Source: a virus
Strand: one strand, 5' to 3'
DNA length: 37,093 nt
Virus record (IMG/VR): IMGVR_UViG_3300018910_000006
Span: 1-37,093 of that record
Numbering within the stretch: position 1 is the first letter of the stretch; every line of letters starts with the position of its first letter. This document shows positions 1-9,082 of this stretch, piece after piece. Both the position numbers and the translations under genes were made by a program. The notes below the pieces were generated by a model. That model did not search any database, was not told the origin of the DNA, and saw nothing but the letters and a program-made list of their open reading frames with translations.

Positions 1-230
1 GCGTCCAAGTCGGTGAAGGACGTGCTGGTGGTGGTCCCGGAGTTGAGGTCGAGTTGTCCGTCTGCGCGGCGCTCGGCGATCTGGTTGACGCCGGCCACGG
101 CGAAGTGCGACCCGGCGGTGGTGGCCTTCGCCGGGGCCGTCTCGTTGAGGTTGTCGCGGACGAAGGTGTTGAACTGCGCCGCGGTGAACACGCTGTTGGC
201 GACGGCGGTCATGGGCGCGGACCAGGCCAT
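1..230 (-). CDS. Partial phage structural protein downstream of the minor tail genes (C-terminus outside the window)
   Basis: The first 76 residues are visible, beginning MAWSAPMTAVANSVFTAAQF and continuing with a DNLNETAPAKATTAG segment and a Thr/Ser-rich stretch. The ATG at 230 lies one base past the TGA of the upstream gene, so the two are probably translationally coupled. Proteins with this kind of N-terminus are, from memory, common at the tail-fibre end of Streptomyces phage late operons, usually without assigned function. Position after the minor tail protein supports a virion or tail-tip role. No catalytic motif is visible in the part present. The function is inferred from context only. 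Confidence 0.7.
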   Translation of the reverse strand, partial: MAWSAPMTAVANSVFTAAQFNTFVRDNLNETAPAKATTAGSHFAVAGVNQIAERRADGQLDLNSGTTTSTSFTDLD

Positions 231-231
231 C

Positions 232-612
232 TCAGCCCACCCCCGACAGGACAGGGCCCGGCTCGACGCCGTGCTCGACGTTCTCGTCCCGCAGGTCCTG
301 GACACTCTGGCCGTGCGGCACCCCGTACTTCAGGGCGGTCTCGTGGCCCTCGGGGTACCAGTTGCGGGTGTGCGGGATCGGCCGCAGCATCAGCACGGCC
401 ATGATCTCGTTCATGTGCTCCGGCCACTGGATGTCTGCGGTCGCCCGACAGTACGAGCAGGCGAACGTCGCCATCTGCACGGTGCGCGGTGCTCCCGGGC
501 GGTTGGTGGCCGGGTGGTAGAGGTGCTCAACGTTCCCGCACCCGCGGGGACAGTCGGCGACCCAGTCCCCGCCGTAGACGTAGGCCCGTGCCGGGGCCGC
601 AAGTAGTCTCAT
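232..612 (-). CDS. Small putative zinc-binding protein of the tail module
   Basis: This is a 126-residue protein. The ATG at 612 is preceded by AGGAGAACC, a good ribosome binding site, which decides the start over longer readings. Two cysteine pairs (C21-x3-C25 and C52-x2-C55) surround a short linker and could bind one zinc ion as a treble-clef or zinc-ribbon-like knot. The rest has no recognised domain. It sits 7 bp after the large minor tail protein and touches the next gene, so it is co-transcribed with tail genes. Many actinophage late operons carry such small Cys-pair proteins of unknown role. It may be an accessory tail protein or a moron. Confidence 0.8.
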   Translation of the reverse strand: MRLLAAPARAYVYGGDWVADCPRGCGNVEHLYHPATNRPGAPRTVQMATFACSYCRATADIQWPEHMNEIMAVLMLRPIPHTRNWYPEGHETALKYGVPHGQSVQDLRDENVEHGVEPGPVLSGVG

Positions 613-619
613 GGTTCTC

Positions 620-3600
620 CTAGGTGGCGAAGCGGCCGACGTCGAACCGCCCCTGGATGGGGTGGTCGAAGATGAAGATCGTTGCGGGGTTGTCGGCGGC
701 GGTGGGGTCGAACACGCCCTGGTCGAATCCGGATCCCGTCTGGTCGAAGGTGAACGGATTGTTTGAGGCGCCCGGGCTGGCCCGCTCCAGGCCGAACGTG
801 GCGTAGTGCACCGCCCGCCGGCAGCCGTCGACGGTCTGGCGGCGCACCTGGTGCTCCATGCGCTCGATGAAGAAGTCGGCGTCCAGGCCCAGCTCGCCGT
901 TGCGGACCGTGACCCGGTCGGAGATCGTGCGCCGCAGCACCTGCTCGTAGTGGGAGGCGTCGGAGGACACGATCCGCAGTTGCACGGTGGGGCGGCGCTG
1001 GGCGTAGTGCGCCAGCAGCAGCTGGGTGATGGCGTACGCGTCGTGGAACCCGGCGCCGCCGACGTCTCCGGGGTAGGAGCGGCGGCCGTGCCGGGCGATG
1101 GACACCGCGTCGTCGGCCGCAACTCGCTGGACACGGACGGTCTCCAGCGGGCGTGCGCGCAGTTGCAGACGGGTGACGGTCACCGCGCCGCCGACCGCTC
1201 GGAGGGTGATGACCAGCGACTGCCCAGAGCGGCGGGACAGGGCCATCTGCAGAGCGCCCGTACCGGAGGAGATCACGTCGATGCCGGGCCGGAGGTCGGC
1301 AGCCTCGGTGAAGGGGTCGTTGGTGCGGACGCTGATCTGCGTCGACTCGCCCAGGCCGAGCGTGATCGTGGCGTCGGATTCCCAGACCACCTCAAGGCCC
1401 GCGGCCAGGCGGCGCTCCTCCACGTCGAAGCTGATGACGTTGGCGATGTCCTTCAGGCCGTGGACGTAGTCGAACGGCTCGAGGTACTGGTGGGTGCCGG
1501 TCACCGCCGGGGCATTGCACAGGTCACGGGCGTTGGCGTAGAAGATGGCCTGCGGGTCCAGAGACTCGTCTCGGGTGAGCCGGTGGTGCCGGTCCCGGAA
1601 GACGAAGGTGCCGTCGCCGGCGGCGTAGGCGATCGACGGCGGGCCCTCGGCCTGCAGCAGCTCGGCCATCGCGCTGAAGGCGTCGGTGGCGTCTGCCCAC
1701 CAGTAGGGGATGTGGGTGGCGCCCAGGTCGATGTCGCGCGGCCCGGTCCAGCCGACCGCGTCGAGGATGATGTGCATCAGCTCGCCGGTGCGGCGTGCGG
1801 CGTACAGCTCGGTGGAGATCTCGGTGTCCAGCAGCGCCAGGTTGTCCTGGCCGACGATGTCCACGCTGGTGTCGCCCCGGTCGGCGTGGACGGTGAAGTC
1901 GTCCACGCGGCCGCGGACCAGCGGGTACAGCGTGCCGTCGACGACGACCTCGGCCCGGATGGGCGCGGCGGGTGAGAAGTCGTCTGCGAGCGGCGAGGCG
2001 GGGTTCTCCGGGGAGTACAGGCGGTCGGTGTTGCACAGCGAGAACCCGATCGTGCCGACCTGCGGCGGGGAGAAGGCGCGGGTCTGGTCCCGGCCGTAGG
2101 CGAAGGTCAGGGGCCCGCGGGAGAGGACGTCGTCGGTGACGTTGTCGTGGGGGTCGCTGAAGTCTCCGTCGGCGGCCCAGTCCACTGCGATCTGGTAGCC
2201 GTCCGAGAGAATCTCGGCGGTGTTGAAGTGGTCGAACTCGGCGAAGTCGGCGGTGCCGTTGTCGCGGTGCGCCAGGAGCTGCAGCCTGAGGTCACCGTCG
2301 GACACCCAGGCCGGAGAGGCGGCGGTGTGCCGCACCACCCACTCACGGCCGTCGGATGAGGTCTCCCAGTACAGCGTCCCGCCGGCTTCGCGGATCCGCA
2401 GCCAGGCGTGCTCGACCGGGTCGTACGGGATGGCGGCGCCGCCCTCGTCGGCGTAGCCGACGTGTACGGCCATCAGCAGCAGGTTGGTCGCGACGTTGAT
2501 CTCGAAAGCGATCTGCGTGCCCGCGGTGCTGGAGAGCACCAGCAGCTGGCAGTACACGTCCCCCGTGGCTCCGCCCCGGGCCGGGGGGAAGGCCTGCACG
2601 TGGACGTGGGAGTCGGCCAGGGTGTAGGCGGCGGCGGAGGCGTAGGCGGCCATCCCGGTCCCGCACGGGACGCGGGCTCGTCCCGCCGGCTGGCTGGGCA
2701 GGGCCCCGGCGGTGTTGTAGTTGTTCGGCCATCGCCCGGTGTCCACCGTCGGCGTGTCGAAGTCGTCGGTCAGTTCGGCGGCCGGGGTGCCGGGCCCGCT
2801 GGTGTCGGGCACGAACTCCACCAGCGCCCACAGCGTAGATACGCGGCGGGAGGTGATCTGGGAGACGTTCGCGCGGTAGCCGATCTGCGCGGTGTCCAGC
2901 CGGGTCGGAGTCCAGGCGGCTCCGGTCTGCGGGTCGGTGTAGGAGGTGAGCTGGTAGACGAACGGGGCTGCGGCCTTGTGGGTGGCCCAGCCGTTGAGGG
3001 CGACGCTGACGGAGGGCGATTCCGCCACGGTCCCACCCGGCTCGCTCTTGATGCGGTACACCAGCGACGCGGCGACCGTGCCGGTCGATCCGATCCGGCC
3101 GCCGACCGACACGAGGGTGATGTCGTCGGAGGCGCCGATCCCCGCCGACGCGGTGGACTGCAGCGTCACATCGTCGATGAGGTGCGTGCCGCTGAGGCTG
3201 GTCTGGTTGTAGGAGGTGCCGTCGTCGGGCGTCGTCTCCCGGAGGCGGGTGTAGTTGTTGGCCGGGGCGGGCGTGGTGCCGCCAGGGCCGGAGTCCCAGT
3301 CGTTGGAGTCACCAGTGCCGTCCGGGCGGAGGTGGACCACGTTGCCCGGGCCGGGCAGGCCGGTCTGCGCAGTGCCGGCGGTGTCGTTGACGGCGATGTC
3401 GTCGATGTAGAGGTCGCCGGTGGCGGTGGTCTGGATGCCGGCGCGGATGCGGGAGAAGCCGGGTGTGCCGGAGATCATCGCGGTGCCGGAGAACGCGGTC
3501 CCGTCCAGGTAGGCCACGACGGGGCGGGTGGTGGCGGTGCTGCCGGAGTCGGCGGCGTCGATCTCGACCCGGTACCAGGTGTTCGGTGCCAGCGGCGCCG

Positions 3601-3955
3601 AGGCGCTGCCGACGTCGGTGCTGGTGTTGGCGTCCCGCAGCCGCAGGGAGCCATCGGCCTGTAGCCGCAGGTGCAGCGGGAAGAGGCTGGCCTGGCCGAT
3701 GGCGTAGATCGTGGTCGTCGCCGACGGCAGGGCGGCCAGGCGCAGGTAGAAGCGGTGGAAGGTCCGCTTGACCGCCGAGGCGGTATCGAGGTGCTGCTCG
3801 ATGTAGCCGGTGCCCGCGGTGGGGTTGCAGCGCAGCGCGGCCGTCCCGGCGCGGTGCACCGTGGTGGAGATCGCGGTGGTGCCGGTGGCCGAGGTGACCT
3901 CGACGTTCGCGGCGAGGGTCTGCAGCTCGAAGCCGCACGTCCACAGCCGGGCCAT
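620..3955 (-). CDS. Minor tail protein with concanavalin-like (lectin) domains
   Basis: This 1111-residue protein directly follows the tape measure gene, overlapping its stop by one base (TGATG), which is the usual position for the distal tail/tail-tip protein. Residues ~1-200 and ~395-600 look like beta-sandwich concanavalin A/LamG-type modules (strand-rich, with WYRVEIDA, DLYIDDIAVND and WLRIREAGGTLYWE segments). Residues ~610-870 contain a tail-hub-like segment with APIRAEVVVDG, PLVRGRVDDFTV and VDIVGQDNLALL, typical of siphophage tail-associated proteins. The C-terminus is Asn/Phe/Asp rich. Likely role: tail-tip assembly plus carbohydrate recognition on the host surface. The lectin assignment rests on pattern, not on a database match. 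Confidence 0.85.
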   Translation of the reverse strand: MARLWTCGFELQTLAANVEVTSATGTTAISTTVHRAGTAALRCNPTAGTGYIEQHLDTASAVKRTFHRFYLRLAALPSATTTIYAIGQASLFPLHLRLQADGSLRLRDANTSTDVGSASAPLAPNTWYRVEIDAADSGSTATTRPVVAYLDGTAFSGTAMISGTPGFSRIRAGIQTTATGDLYIDDIAVNDTAGTAQTGLPGPGNVVHLRPDGTGDSNDWDSGPGGTTPAPANNYTRLRETTPDDGTSYNQTSLSGTHLIDDVTLQSTASAGIGASDDITLVSVGGRIGSTGTVAASLVYRIKSEPGGTVAESPSVSVALNGWATHKAAAPFVYQLTSYTDPQTGAAWTPTRLDTAQIGYRANVSQITSRRVSTLWALVEFVPDTSGPGTPAAELTDDFDTPTVDTGRWPNNYNTAGALPSQPAGRARVPCGTGMAAYASAAAYTLADSHVHVQAFPPARGGATGDVYCQLLVLSSTAGTQIAFEINVATNLLLMAVHVGYADEGGAAIPYDPVEHAWLRIREAGGTLYWETSSDGREWVVRHTAASPAWVSDGDLRLQLLAHRDNGTADFAEFDHFNTAEILSDGYQIAVDWAADGDFSDPHDNVTDDVLSRGPLTFAYGRDQTRAFSPPQVGTIGFSLCNTDRLYSPENPASPLADDFSPAAPIRAEVVVDGTLYPLVRGRVDDFTVHADRGDTSVDIVGQDNLALLDTEISTELYAARRTGELMHIILDAVGWTGPRDIDLGATHIPYWWADATDAFSAMAELLQAEGPPSIAYAAGDGTFVFRDRHHRLTRDESLDPQAIFYANARDLCNAPAVTGTHQYLEPFDYVHGLKDIANVISFDVEERRLAAGLEVVWESDATITLGLGESTQISVRTNDPFTEAADLRPGIDVISSGTGALQMALSRRSGQSLVITLRAVGGAVTVTRLQLRARPLETVRVQRVAADDAVSIARHGRRSYPGDVGGAGFHDAYAITQLLLAHYAQRRPTVQLRIVSSDASHYEQVLRRTISDRVTVRNGELGLDADFFIERMEHQVRRQTVDGCRRAVHYATFGLERASPGASNNPFTFDQTGSGFDQGVFDPTAADNPATIFIFDHPIQGRFDVGRFAT

Positions 3956-6900
3956 CAGCCACCCCCCACCGCGGCCGGCAGACGGCGGGCGCGTGCCAGG
4001 CGGACCATCGCCGCGGCGAGCCAGTCCTCCGCCTCACGCGGCGAGGCGATCACACCGCGGTTGACGATGGCCACCTGGTAGGTCACCGCGCGCCCCACGG
4101 CCTGGCCGCGGGCGGCGGAGGCAGCCACGTGCCGGGCCAGGTTCGGCACCGCGGCCCGGCGGACCGGCGGGACGGCGACCGCGCCGGACACCTGCACCAT
4201 CGACCGCTCCACTGCGGGGATCGGCCGCACCAGACCGCGGGCCAGACCCAGCGTGGTGAGCTGGCCGATCAGCTCCATCACCCGCGACGGCGAGCGGATG
4301 TCCAGCGCCCTGCGGATGGATTTCTGCATCGCCTTGGCGATGCCGAGCATCGTCCGCTCGATCTCTTTCTGCTGGCCCTTCAGACCGGAGAGGAACCCGC
4401 GGGATGCCTGCCGACCGGCGTCGTACAGGGTGTCGGCGCCGAAGGTCCCCAGCCTCTTCGACGCGTCGGCCACCGACAGCTCGAGCTTGTTGAGGCGCCG
4501 GATCGCGGCGTTGTCCTGCCCGGCCAGGGCCTTGGCGTAGTTCAGGCCGGCCTCGGGGCCCATCTCCATCAGTTGCCGGATCAGGCCCCGGGACAGGCCC
4601 CGCTTGCGGAGGTTGGCCAGCGTCGAGGTGAACGCCCGGATGCGCTTGGCGGCCCGGTCCATTCCCTGCTCGATCAGCCGCGGCGCGAAGTAGTCGTCCT
4701 TCACAAGCTGACCAAGGCTGCCGGTGGCCCGGGCCGCGGTCGCCGTGTCACTGGCGTACTTCTGCGCGTCCGCGATGCGCTTGGCCAGGGCGTCGCGCTG
4801 CGCGGCGAGCTTCTGCAGGCGGGCGTTGCCGCGGGTGAGCATCGACACCAGCCGGTCGTCGGTGCGGCTGCGGCTGCCCTTGAAGGCGTTGGTGATCGCG
4901 GCCGCCATCGCCTTCACCGTCTGGTCGATCTTCGACCGCTCGCCGGTCAGCCCCTTGAGGAACCCGGTCCCGACTTGCTTGCCGATCGTACGGAACCGCC
5001 GCGACGGGGAGGAGATCTGCAGCTCGTCCTCGGCCGCGGTCACCGCGGCGGCCGCCATGCGCCGGGCCTCGGCCATGACGGGCCCGTACATCGCGGCCAT
5101 GCCGTCGACCAGGCCGCGCACCAGGTCCCGCCCGGTGTCGGCCATGCCCGCCCCTGCGCCACCGCCCGGAGCTCCGCCGGAGGCGAACGCCGGCACCGGC
5201 AGCCGCATCGCGTTCAGCGCCTCCAGCAGCGGCAGCCCGTACCGGCGGACCGCCGCGGCCCGGACGACGAACTCGGTGTTGGACACCCGGAAGGGTTGTC
5301 CGGCGGACGACAGCGCCAGGATGGAGTCGGACGTCGCCGTGCCGGGGCCGCGGACCAGGCCGCCGTCGGGGTAGGACTGCACCCGGCCGCCGGCCGCGTA
5401 GCCGGGCACCGGGCCGCCCTTGGACCGCATCAGAGGCTGCCCGTTGGGCCCGCGGGGGATGACGGTGCGGATCTGCACGTAGTTGGTGCGGATCGTGACG
5501 CTCTCGTCCGGGATGGACTCCAACTGCCGCTTGGCCTCGGCCACCGCGCTCCGCAGCTGGCTCAGCTCACCTTTCAGGGCCGACCGCTTCGACGGCGGGA
5601 CGCTGGCGATCTGCTTCTTCGCCGAGCTGATCTTCTTTTCGAGGTCAGCGATCGTGGCTTTCAGATCCGACCGCTTCGACGGCGGAACGGACTTCAGCTC
5701 ACGTTTTGCTGCGGCGACCTTCGCCTGCAGGTCGGCGATCCGCGCCCGGATGTCGGACTGCATCGACGGGGGCACCGACCTGAGCTGCTTCTTCGCCACC
5801 TCGATCTTCCCCTGAAGATCGGCGATCTTCCCCTTCAGTTCGGCCCGCTTGGTGTCGGGGACGGTTTTGATGTCCTTCTTGACCTGCTCGACCTTCGCCT
5901 TCAGGTCAGCGATATCGCCCTTGACCCGGAGGGTCTTGTCCGGGGTCTTCAGCAGTTGGTTGGCCAGTGCCTGGGCCTCTTTACGGGTGAGGCCCATGGT
6001 GACGGCTGCGTCGATGAACTGCTTGCGACCGCGGTCGTAAATGCGGTTGACCTCGCTCCACGAGGCGCCGGACTCCCGCGCGGACGAGGCGGCCTCGTCG
6101 GTTTTGGCGGCGAGGTCCTGCAGCGCGGTCGCCGCGTTCCTCGCCTTCTCCGAGTTGAGATTCAGGCGGCCGTCGACCATGTCGAGAGAGCCGGCGTTCT
6201 CCTTGGCCGCTTTCGTCGCGGCGTCGATCGCGGCCTCGAACCCGATCATCCCGCCGAGCCCGGCGCGCTGGACATCGTTCAGCGCGATGAGAGCCTGCCG
6301 CAGCCCGTCCGCGCTCGCTTTCTGGTCCTTGAGCTTCTCGGACGTGGCGATCGCCTGCTGCCCGAACAGCCCCATCCCGGCGGCGGCCAACTGCTGCTCG
6401 GCCTTGACCGCGGCGACGGTGTCCCGGTAGCTCGGGAAGAGAGCGTTCAACTCCTTCAGCGGGATGCCCTGTTCGCGGGCGGCGTCCCGGATCTGGTTGA
6501 ACGCGGCCGCGGCCGCCTGGGAGTGCCCGCCGGACGCCATGCCCGCCAGCGCCTGGTCGACGGCAGCGAAGTCCTCTTTCAGCGCGTTGAGGGAGTCGCT
6601 GCCCTTGACCATGTCCTGGACCGCGCCGGACACCGCCTCAGCGATGTCGTCCAGCACGGGGATGCGGGTGCCCGTGCCAGCCCCCTGGGCGTCCTTCAGC
6701 TTCTGCGTCTCGACCTGCAGCGTCTTGATCTTCTGCACCAGGCCGTCGACGCTGCCGAACGTCGTGCGCAGCTCACCGGTGGCTTCACCGGTGTCGGCCA
6801 GCCGCTTGAGGCTGGTGGTCAGCCGGTCCACGTCCGGCGGTGCCCCCCGAGCGTGCTGGGCCAACTCCTTCACTCCGACGGCGGCGACCGCCAGGATGCC

Positions 6901-8334
6901 CAGGCGCAGCGCGGCCCGGTGCACGGCGGTCATGCGGGTTGCGATCCCGCCAAGCGCAGAGCCCAGACCACCGAACGCGACCGCGCGGAAGAACGTAGCC
7001 ACGGCCGCCGCCGCGCCGGAGGTGGCGACGGCGGCGATGCCGGCCATGCCCAGCCGCAGCAGCTTCAAAGCGGCGTACATCTGGATGAAGGTGGACAGGA
7101 GGCCGGTGGGGATGGCGTTGACCAGGGACGCGAGGGCGTTGACCACCGTCAGCACGGACGCGCCCAAGTCGGAGAACCCGACCACGATGTTGACCGCGAC
7201 GCGGGCCAGCTCCAACAGGGTGTCGGACACCAGTGGCCCGTTCTCCCGGACGTACTGCATGAATTCGCGGTACTCAGAACCGATTTCGCCGGTGTCGATC
7301 GCGCGGGCGAACCGCACCATGCCGGTGGTCGCCCGGGACAGGGAGCCGGTGGCGAACTCCTCGAACTGGCTCATCAGCCGGTCGAACGTGCCGGTTTGGG
7401 TGGCGCCGGCGATGACCGCCATCATGTGCTGCAGCTCGGCGCTCGCGCCGCGCACCAGTCCAGTGGTCTTGGGCAGGACCGCACCAGCGATGGCCAGGCT
7501 GCGGGTGAACACCGGCATCGTGTCGTCGGCCAGCGCGGCGGACCACGCCTTGTACTCGTCTTTGAAGGTCGCCAGCGCGGCCGCGGCGCGGCGGGTGGCC
7601 GGCGGCATCTCCTCGACTGCCTGGAGGTAGGCGCGCTCGGCCTCGGCGGCCTCCTTGGAGAACCGGCCGTGCTTGGAGACAGCGTCGTCGTATTTCTTCT
7701 GCGCCTCGCTCGCCTCGACCATGGCGACGACCTGGCCGCCGATGGCGACACCGAACGCGGCCACGGCTGCGCCAGCGGCGGCGGCACTCGCGGCGATCGG
7801 AACCGTCGCCGCAGCGATGGGGATCGCGGCGGAGCCCAGTGCGACCAGCGCGGTGGCCAGGTTGCTGGTCGACAGGCGCGTGCTGTCGGTGGAGGTGGAG
7901 AGGGTGCCGAGCCGACCACGGAGCCCAGTCAGGCCGGCTCCGGTGGTGGTGAGGGTGCCGTTGAGACCGTCCAGGTCGGAGCGCAGGGTGCGGGTGCGGT
8001 CGCCGAGGTCGCCCAGACGCTGGTTGGCGCCGTCGGCGCGGGTGGTCATGGTGCGCAGCGACGTCGAAGCGGTACGGGCGTTGTCCCGTAGTTCCCCGAG
8101 CGCATCAGCGGCGGCCTGGACCCGGCCGCGCAGAGTGCGCAGCGCGCGGGACGCGTCCTGAGCGGAGTCCTTCAGCGAGTCCAGCGCGCTGGCTGCTGCC
8201 GCCGCCCGCGTGGTCAAGGAGGTCAGCGCAGTGTTGGTGTTGGACAGCCGGGTGCGGAAGGTGCGGATCGACTGGGCCGCAGCGGTGGTGTTCATGTCGA
8301 TGCGGATCTCGGCATCGCCGATCAGTTCAGCCAT
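3955..8334 (-). CDS. Tail tape measure protein
   Basis: At 1459 residues this is the largest gene in the late operon, placed between the tail assembly chaperones and the minor tail protein, as expected for a tape measure. The N-terminal ~150 residues are Ala/Thr/Leu/Arg-rich coiled-coil heptads. Hydrophobic segments occur around 165-205 and 375-490 and could insert in the host membrane during DNA ejection. Residues 805-949 are five 29-residue coiled-coil repeats. A Gly-rich GPVPGYAAGGRV...GPGTATSDSI...EFVVRAAAVRRYG region and two SPSR-containing helices near the C-terminus are typical of actinophage tape measures. Length should set tail length. The gene overlaps its chaperone neighbour by 8 bp. 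Confidence 0.95.
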   Translation of the reverse strand: MAELIGDAEIRIDMNTTAAAQSIRTFRTRLSNTNTALTSLTTRAAAAASALDSLKDSAQDASRALRTLRGRVQAAADALGELRDNARTASTSLRTMTTRADGANQRLGDLGDRTRTLRSDLDGLNGTLTTTGAGLTGLRGRLGTLSTSTDSTRLSTSNLATALVALGSAAIPIAAATVPIAASAAAAGAAVAAFGVAIGGQVVAMVEASEAQKKYDDAVSKHGRFSKEAAEAERAYLQAVEEMPPATRRAAAALATFKDEYKAWSAALADDTMPVFTRSLAIAGAVLPKTTGLVRGASAELQHMMAVIAGATQTGTFDRLMSQFEEFATGSLSRATTGMVRFARAIDTGEIGSEYREFMQYVRENGPLVSDTLLELARVAVNIVVGFSDLGASVLTVVNALASLVNAIPTGLLSTFIQMYAALKLLRLGMAGIAAVATSGAAAAVATFFRAVAFGGLGSALGGIATRMTAVHRAALRLGILAVAAVGVKELAQHARGAPPDVDRLTTSLKRLADTGEATGELRTTFGSVDGLVQKIKTLQVETQKLKDAQGAGTGTRIPVLDDIAEAVSGAVQDMVKGSDSLNALKEDFAAVDQALAGMASGGHSQAAAAAFNQIRDAAREQGIPLKELNALFPSYRDTVAAVKAEQQLAAAGMGLFGQQAIATSEKLKDQKASADGLRQALIALNDVQRAGLGGMIGFEAAIDAATKAAKENAGSLDMVDGRLNLNSEKARNAATALQDLAAKTDEAASSARESGASWSEVNRIYDRGRKQFIDAAVTMGLTRKEAQALANQLLKTPDKTLRVKGDIADLKAKVEQVKKDIKTVPDTKRAELKGKIADLQGKIEVAKKQLRSVPPSMQSDIRARIADLQAKVAAAKRELKSVPPSKRSDLKATIADLEKKISSAKKQIASVPPSKRSALKGELSQLRSAVAEAKRQLESIPDESVTIRTNYVQIRTVIPRGPNGQPLMRSKGGPVPGYAAGGRVQSYPDGGLVRGPGTATSDSILALSSAGQPFRVSNTEFVVRAAAVRRYGLPLLEALNAMRLPVPAFASGGAPGGGAGAGMADTGRDLVRGLVDGMAAMYGPVMAEARRMAAAAVTAAEDELQISSPSRRFRTIGKQVGTGFLKGLTGERSKIDQTVKAMAAAITNAFKGSRSRTDDRLVSMLTRGNARLQKLAAQRDALAKRIADAQKYASDTATAARATGSLGQLVKDDYFAPRLIEQGMDRAAKRIRAFTSTLANLRKRGLSRGLIRQLMEMGPEAGLNYAKALAGQDNAAIRRLNKLELSVADASKRLGTFGADTLYDAGRQASRGFLSGLKGQQKEIERTMLGIAKAMQKSIRRALDIRSPSRVMELIGQLTTLGLARGLVRPIPAVERSMVQVSGAVAVPPVRRAAVPNLARHVAASAARGQAVGRAVTYQVAIVNRGVIASPREAEDWLAAAMVRLARARRLPAAVGGG
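5488..5922 (-). repeat. Five tandem 87-bp (29-residue) repeats inside the tape measure gene
   Basis: Residues 805-949 of the tape measure consist of five consecutive 29-residue units with consensus K-x2-IADL-x2-K-[VI]-x2-[AV]-K-x2-[LI]-x-[ST]-VP-[PD]-[ST]-[KM]-[RQ]-[AS]-[DEA]-[LI]. The last unit is the most degenerate. Each unit would form a helix with heptad spacing followed by a Val-Pro-Pro turn, so the array should stack as helical hairpins. In the DNA the VPPSK codons give similar blocks at 87-bp intervals. Copy number could change by recombination and alter tail length. Confidence 0.9.
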
Positions 8335-8707
8335 CGAGTGTCACCCCCATCGCGGCCAGGAAGGAGTCGGATGCGTCTTCGTCGCCGTGCCACCACCACG
8401 GGGCCCCGGGGTCACGCGGCGCGGGCGGCTTGGGCTGGCGGCCGGGCACCAGCCACTGGGACATGCCGAGATCGGAGTCGAATGCGGCGCGGGCCTGTTC
8501 GTAGGTCTGGCCCTTCCGGACGGTCAGGCCCTGCAGCATCTCGGCGTAGACCGCGTTCAGGAATCGGTCGGCGGGGAGGGCTCCGAAGTCGACTCCCCGG
8601 GCGGCGTACTCCCCGTCGAGCTGGTGCCAGATTCCGGGCTGGGCGACCCACCTGACGAGACCGAGGACGGCTGTGTAGGGCGCAGCCCGTACTGGTCCAG
8701 GAGCCAC
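8327..8707 (-). CDS. Tail assembly chaperone, -1 frameshift extension (T part of G-T)
   Basis: This reading frame lies in -1 relative to the preceding chaperone gene, overlaps its 3' end and ends 8 bp inside the tape measure start, the classic arrangement of lambda gpG/gpGT-type chaperones. The visible protein has YTAVLGLVRWVAQPGIW and a TYEQARAAFDSDLGMSQW segment, like the T domains of actinophages. There is no ribosome binding site for a separate start, so it is probably made only by programmed -1 slippage. The frame is open back to at least 8758. Candidate slip sites are CTG-GGG-GAC (8752-8760), where Gly-tRNA can re-pair on GGG, and CGC-CCT (8677-8682). Which site is used is not decidable by eye. 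Confidence 0.8.
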   Translation of the reverse strand: MAPGPVRAAPYTAVLGLVRWVAQPGIWHQLDGEYAARGVDFGALPADRFLNAVYAEMLQGLTVRKGQTYEQARAAFDSDLGMSQWLVPGRQPKPPAPRDPGAPWWWHGDEDASDSFLAAMGVTLDG

Positions 8708-9075
8708 ATCGCCACGTCGACGATCTGGTCCAGCTCGATCGGGTTGGCCAGGTCCCCCAGCCGCTTGCGTAGCAGGGCATAGGAGTCGGGCAGCATCACC
8801 AGCTCGAGCGCCGTCAGGATCGCTTCGTAGCTCTCCTTCAGCGGCCCGCTCTCCTGGAACTTCTCGAACCGGACGGTGAACTCCACAAGAGTCTCGCCGG
8901 GGATCGCGGACGCGGCCTCGAAGATATCGCCGTCGATGCGGAACCGCTTGGGCTGCCGCTTGACGGTGAAGTCCTTCACGCCGTCGCTCTCGGCCTGGAG
9001 TGCGGGGGCGCGGGTGAAGTCCTTCGGCTCGTCGACCGGGGCCGACGGCGTCAGGGTGTGGGTTGCTTCGCTCAT
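8557..9075 (-). CDS. Tail assembly chaperone (G protein)
   Basis: Starting at ATG 9075, this is a 172-residue protein. It has a folded N-terminal part (FRIDGDIFEAASAIPGETLVEFTVRF ... DQIVDVAMWLLDQYG) and a low-complexity Ser/Pro/Gly C-terminal tail, the usual form of Streptomyces phage chaperones that bind the tape measure during tail assembly. An in-frame TTG at 9096 exists but has no well-spaced Shine-Dalgarno. The ATG lies exactly 7 nt downstream of a TACCGT -10-like box, so the mRNA may be leaderless. Residues from about LRPTQPSS onward are replaced in the frameshifted product. Confidence 0.9.
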   Translation of the reverse strand: MSEATHTLTPSAPVDEPKDFTRAPALQAESDGVKDFTVKRQPKRFRIDGDIFEAASAIPGETLVEFTVRFEKFQESGPLKESYEAILTALELVMLPDSYALLRKRLGDLANPIELDQIVDVAMWLLDQYGLRPTQPSSVSSGGSPSPESGTSSTGSTPPGESTSEPSPPTDS

Positions 9076-9082
9076 ACGGGTG

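Noticed and set aside
2408-3664. Plus-strand frame of 418 codons over the minor tail gene
   Set aside because: Antisense shadow with low-complexity Gly/Val/Arg product and no ribosome binding site.
4129-8091. A 1320-codon open frame on the plus strand across the tape measure gene
   Set aside because: It is the antisense shadow of a GC-rich coding gene; its product is Arg/Gly/Val rich with no domain, and the minus-strand tape measure has clear features.
8327-8707. The T-domain frame as an independent gene with its own start
   Set aside because: No ribosome binding site, while the -1 overlap with the preceding chaperone is the standard frameshift arrangement.
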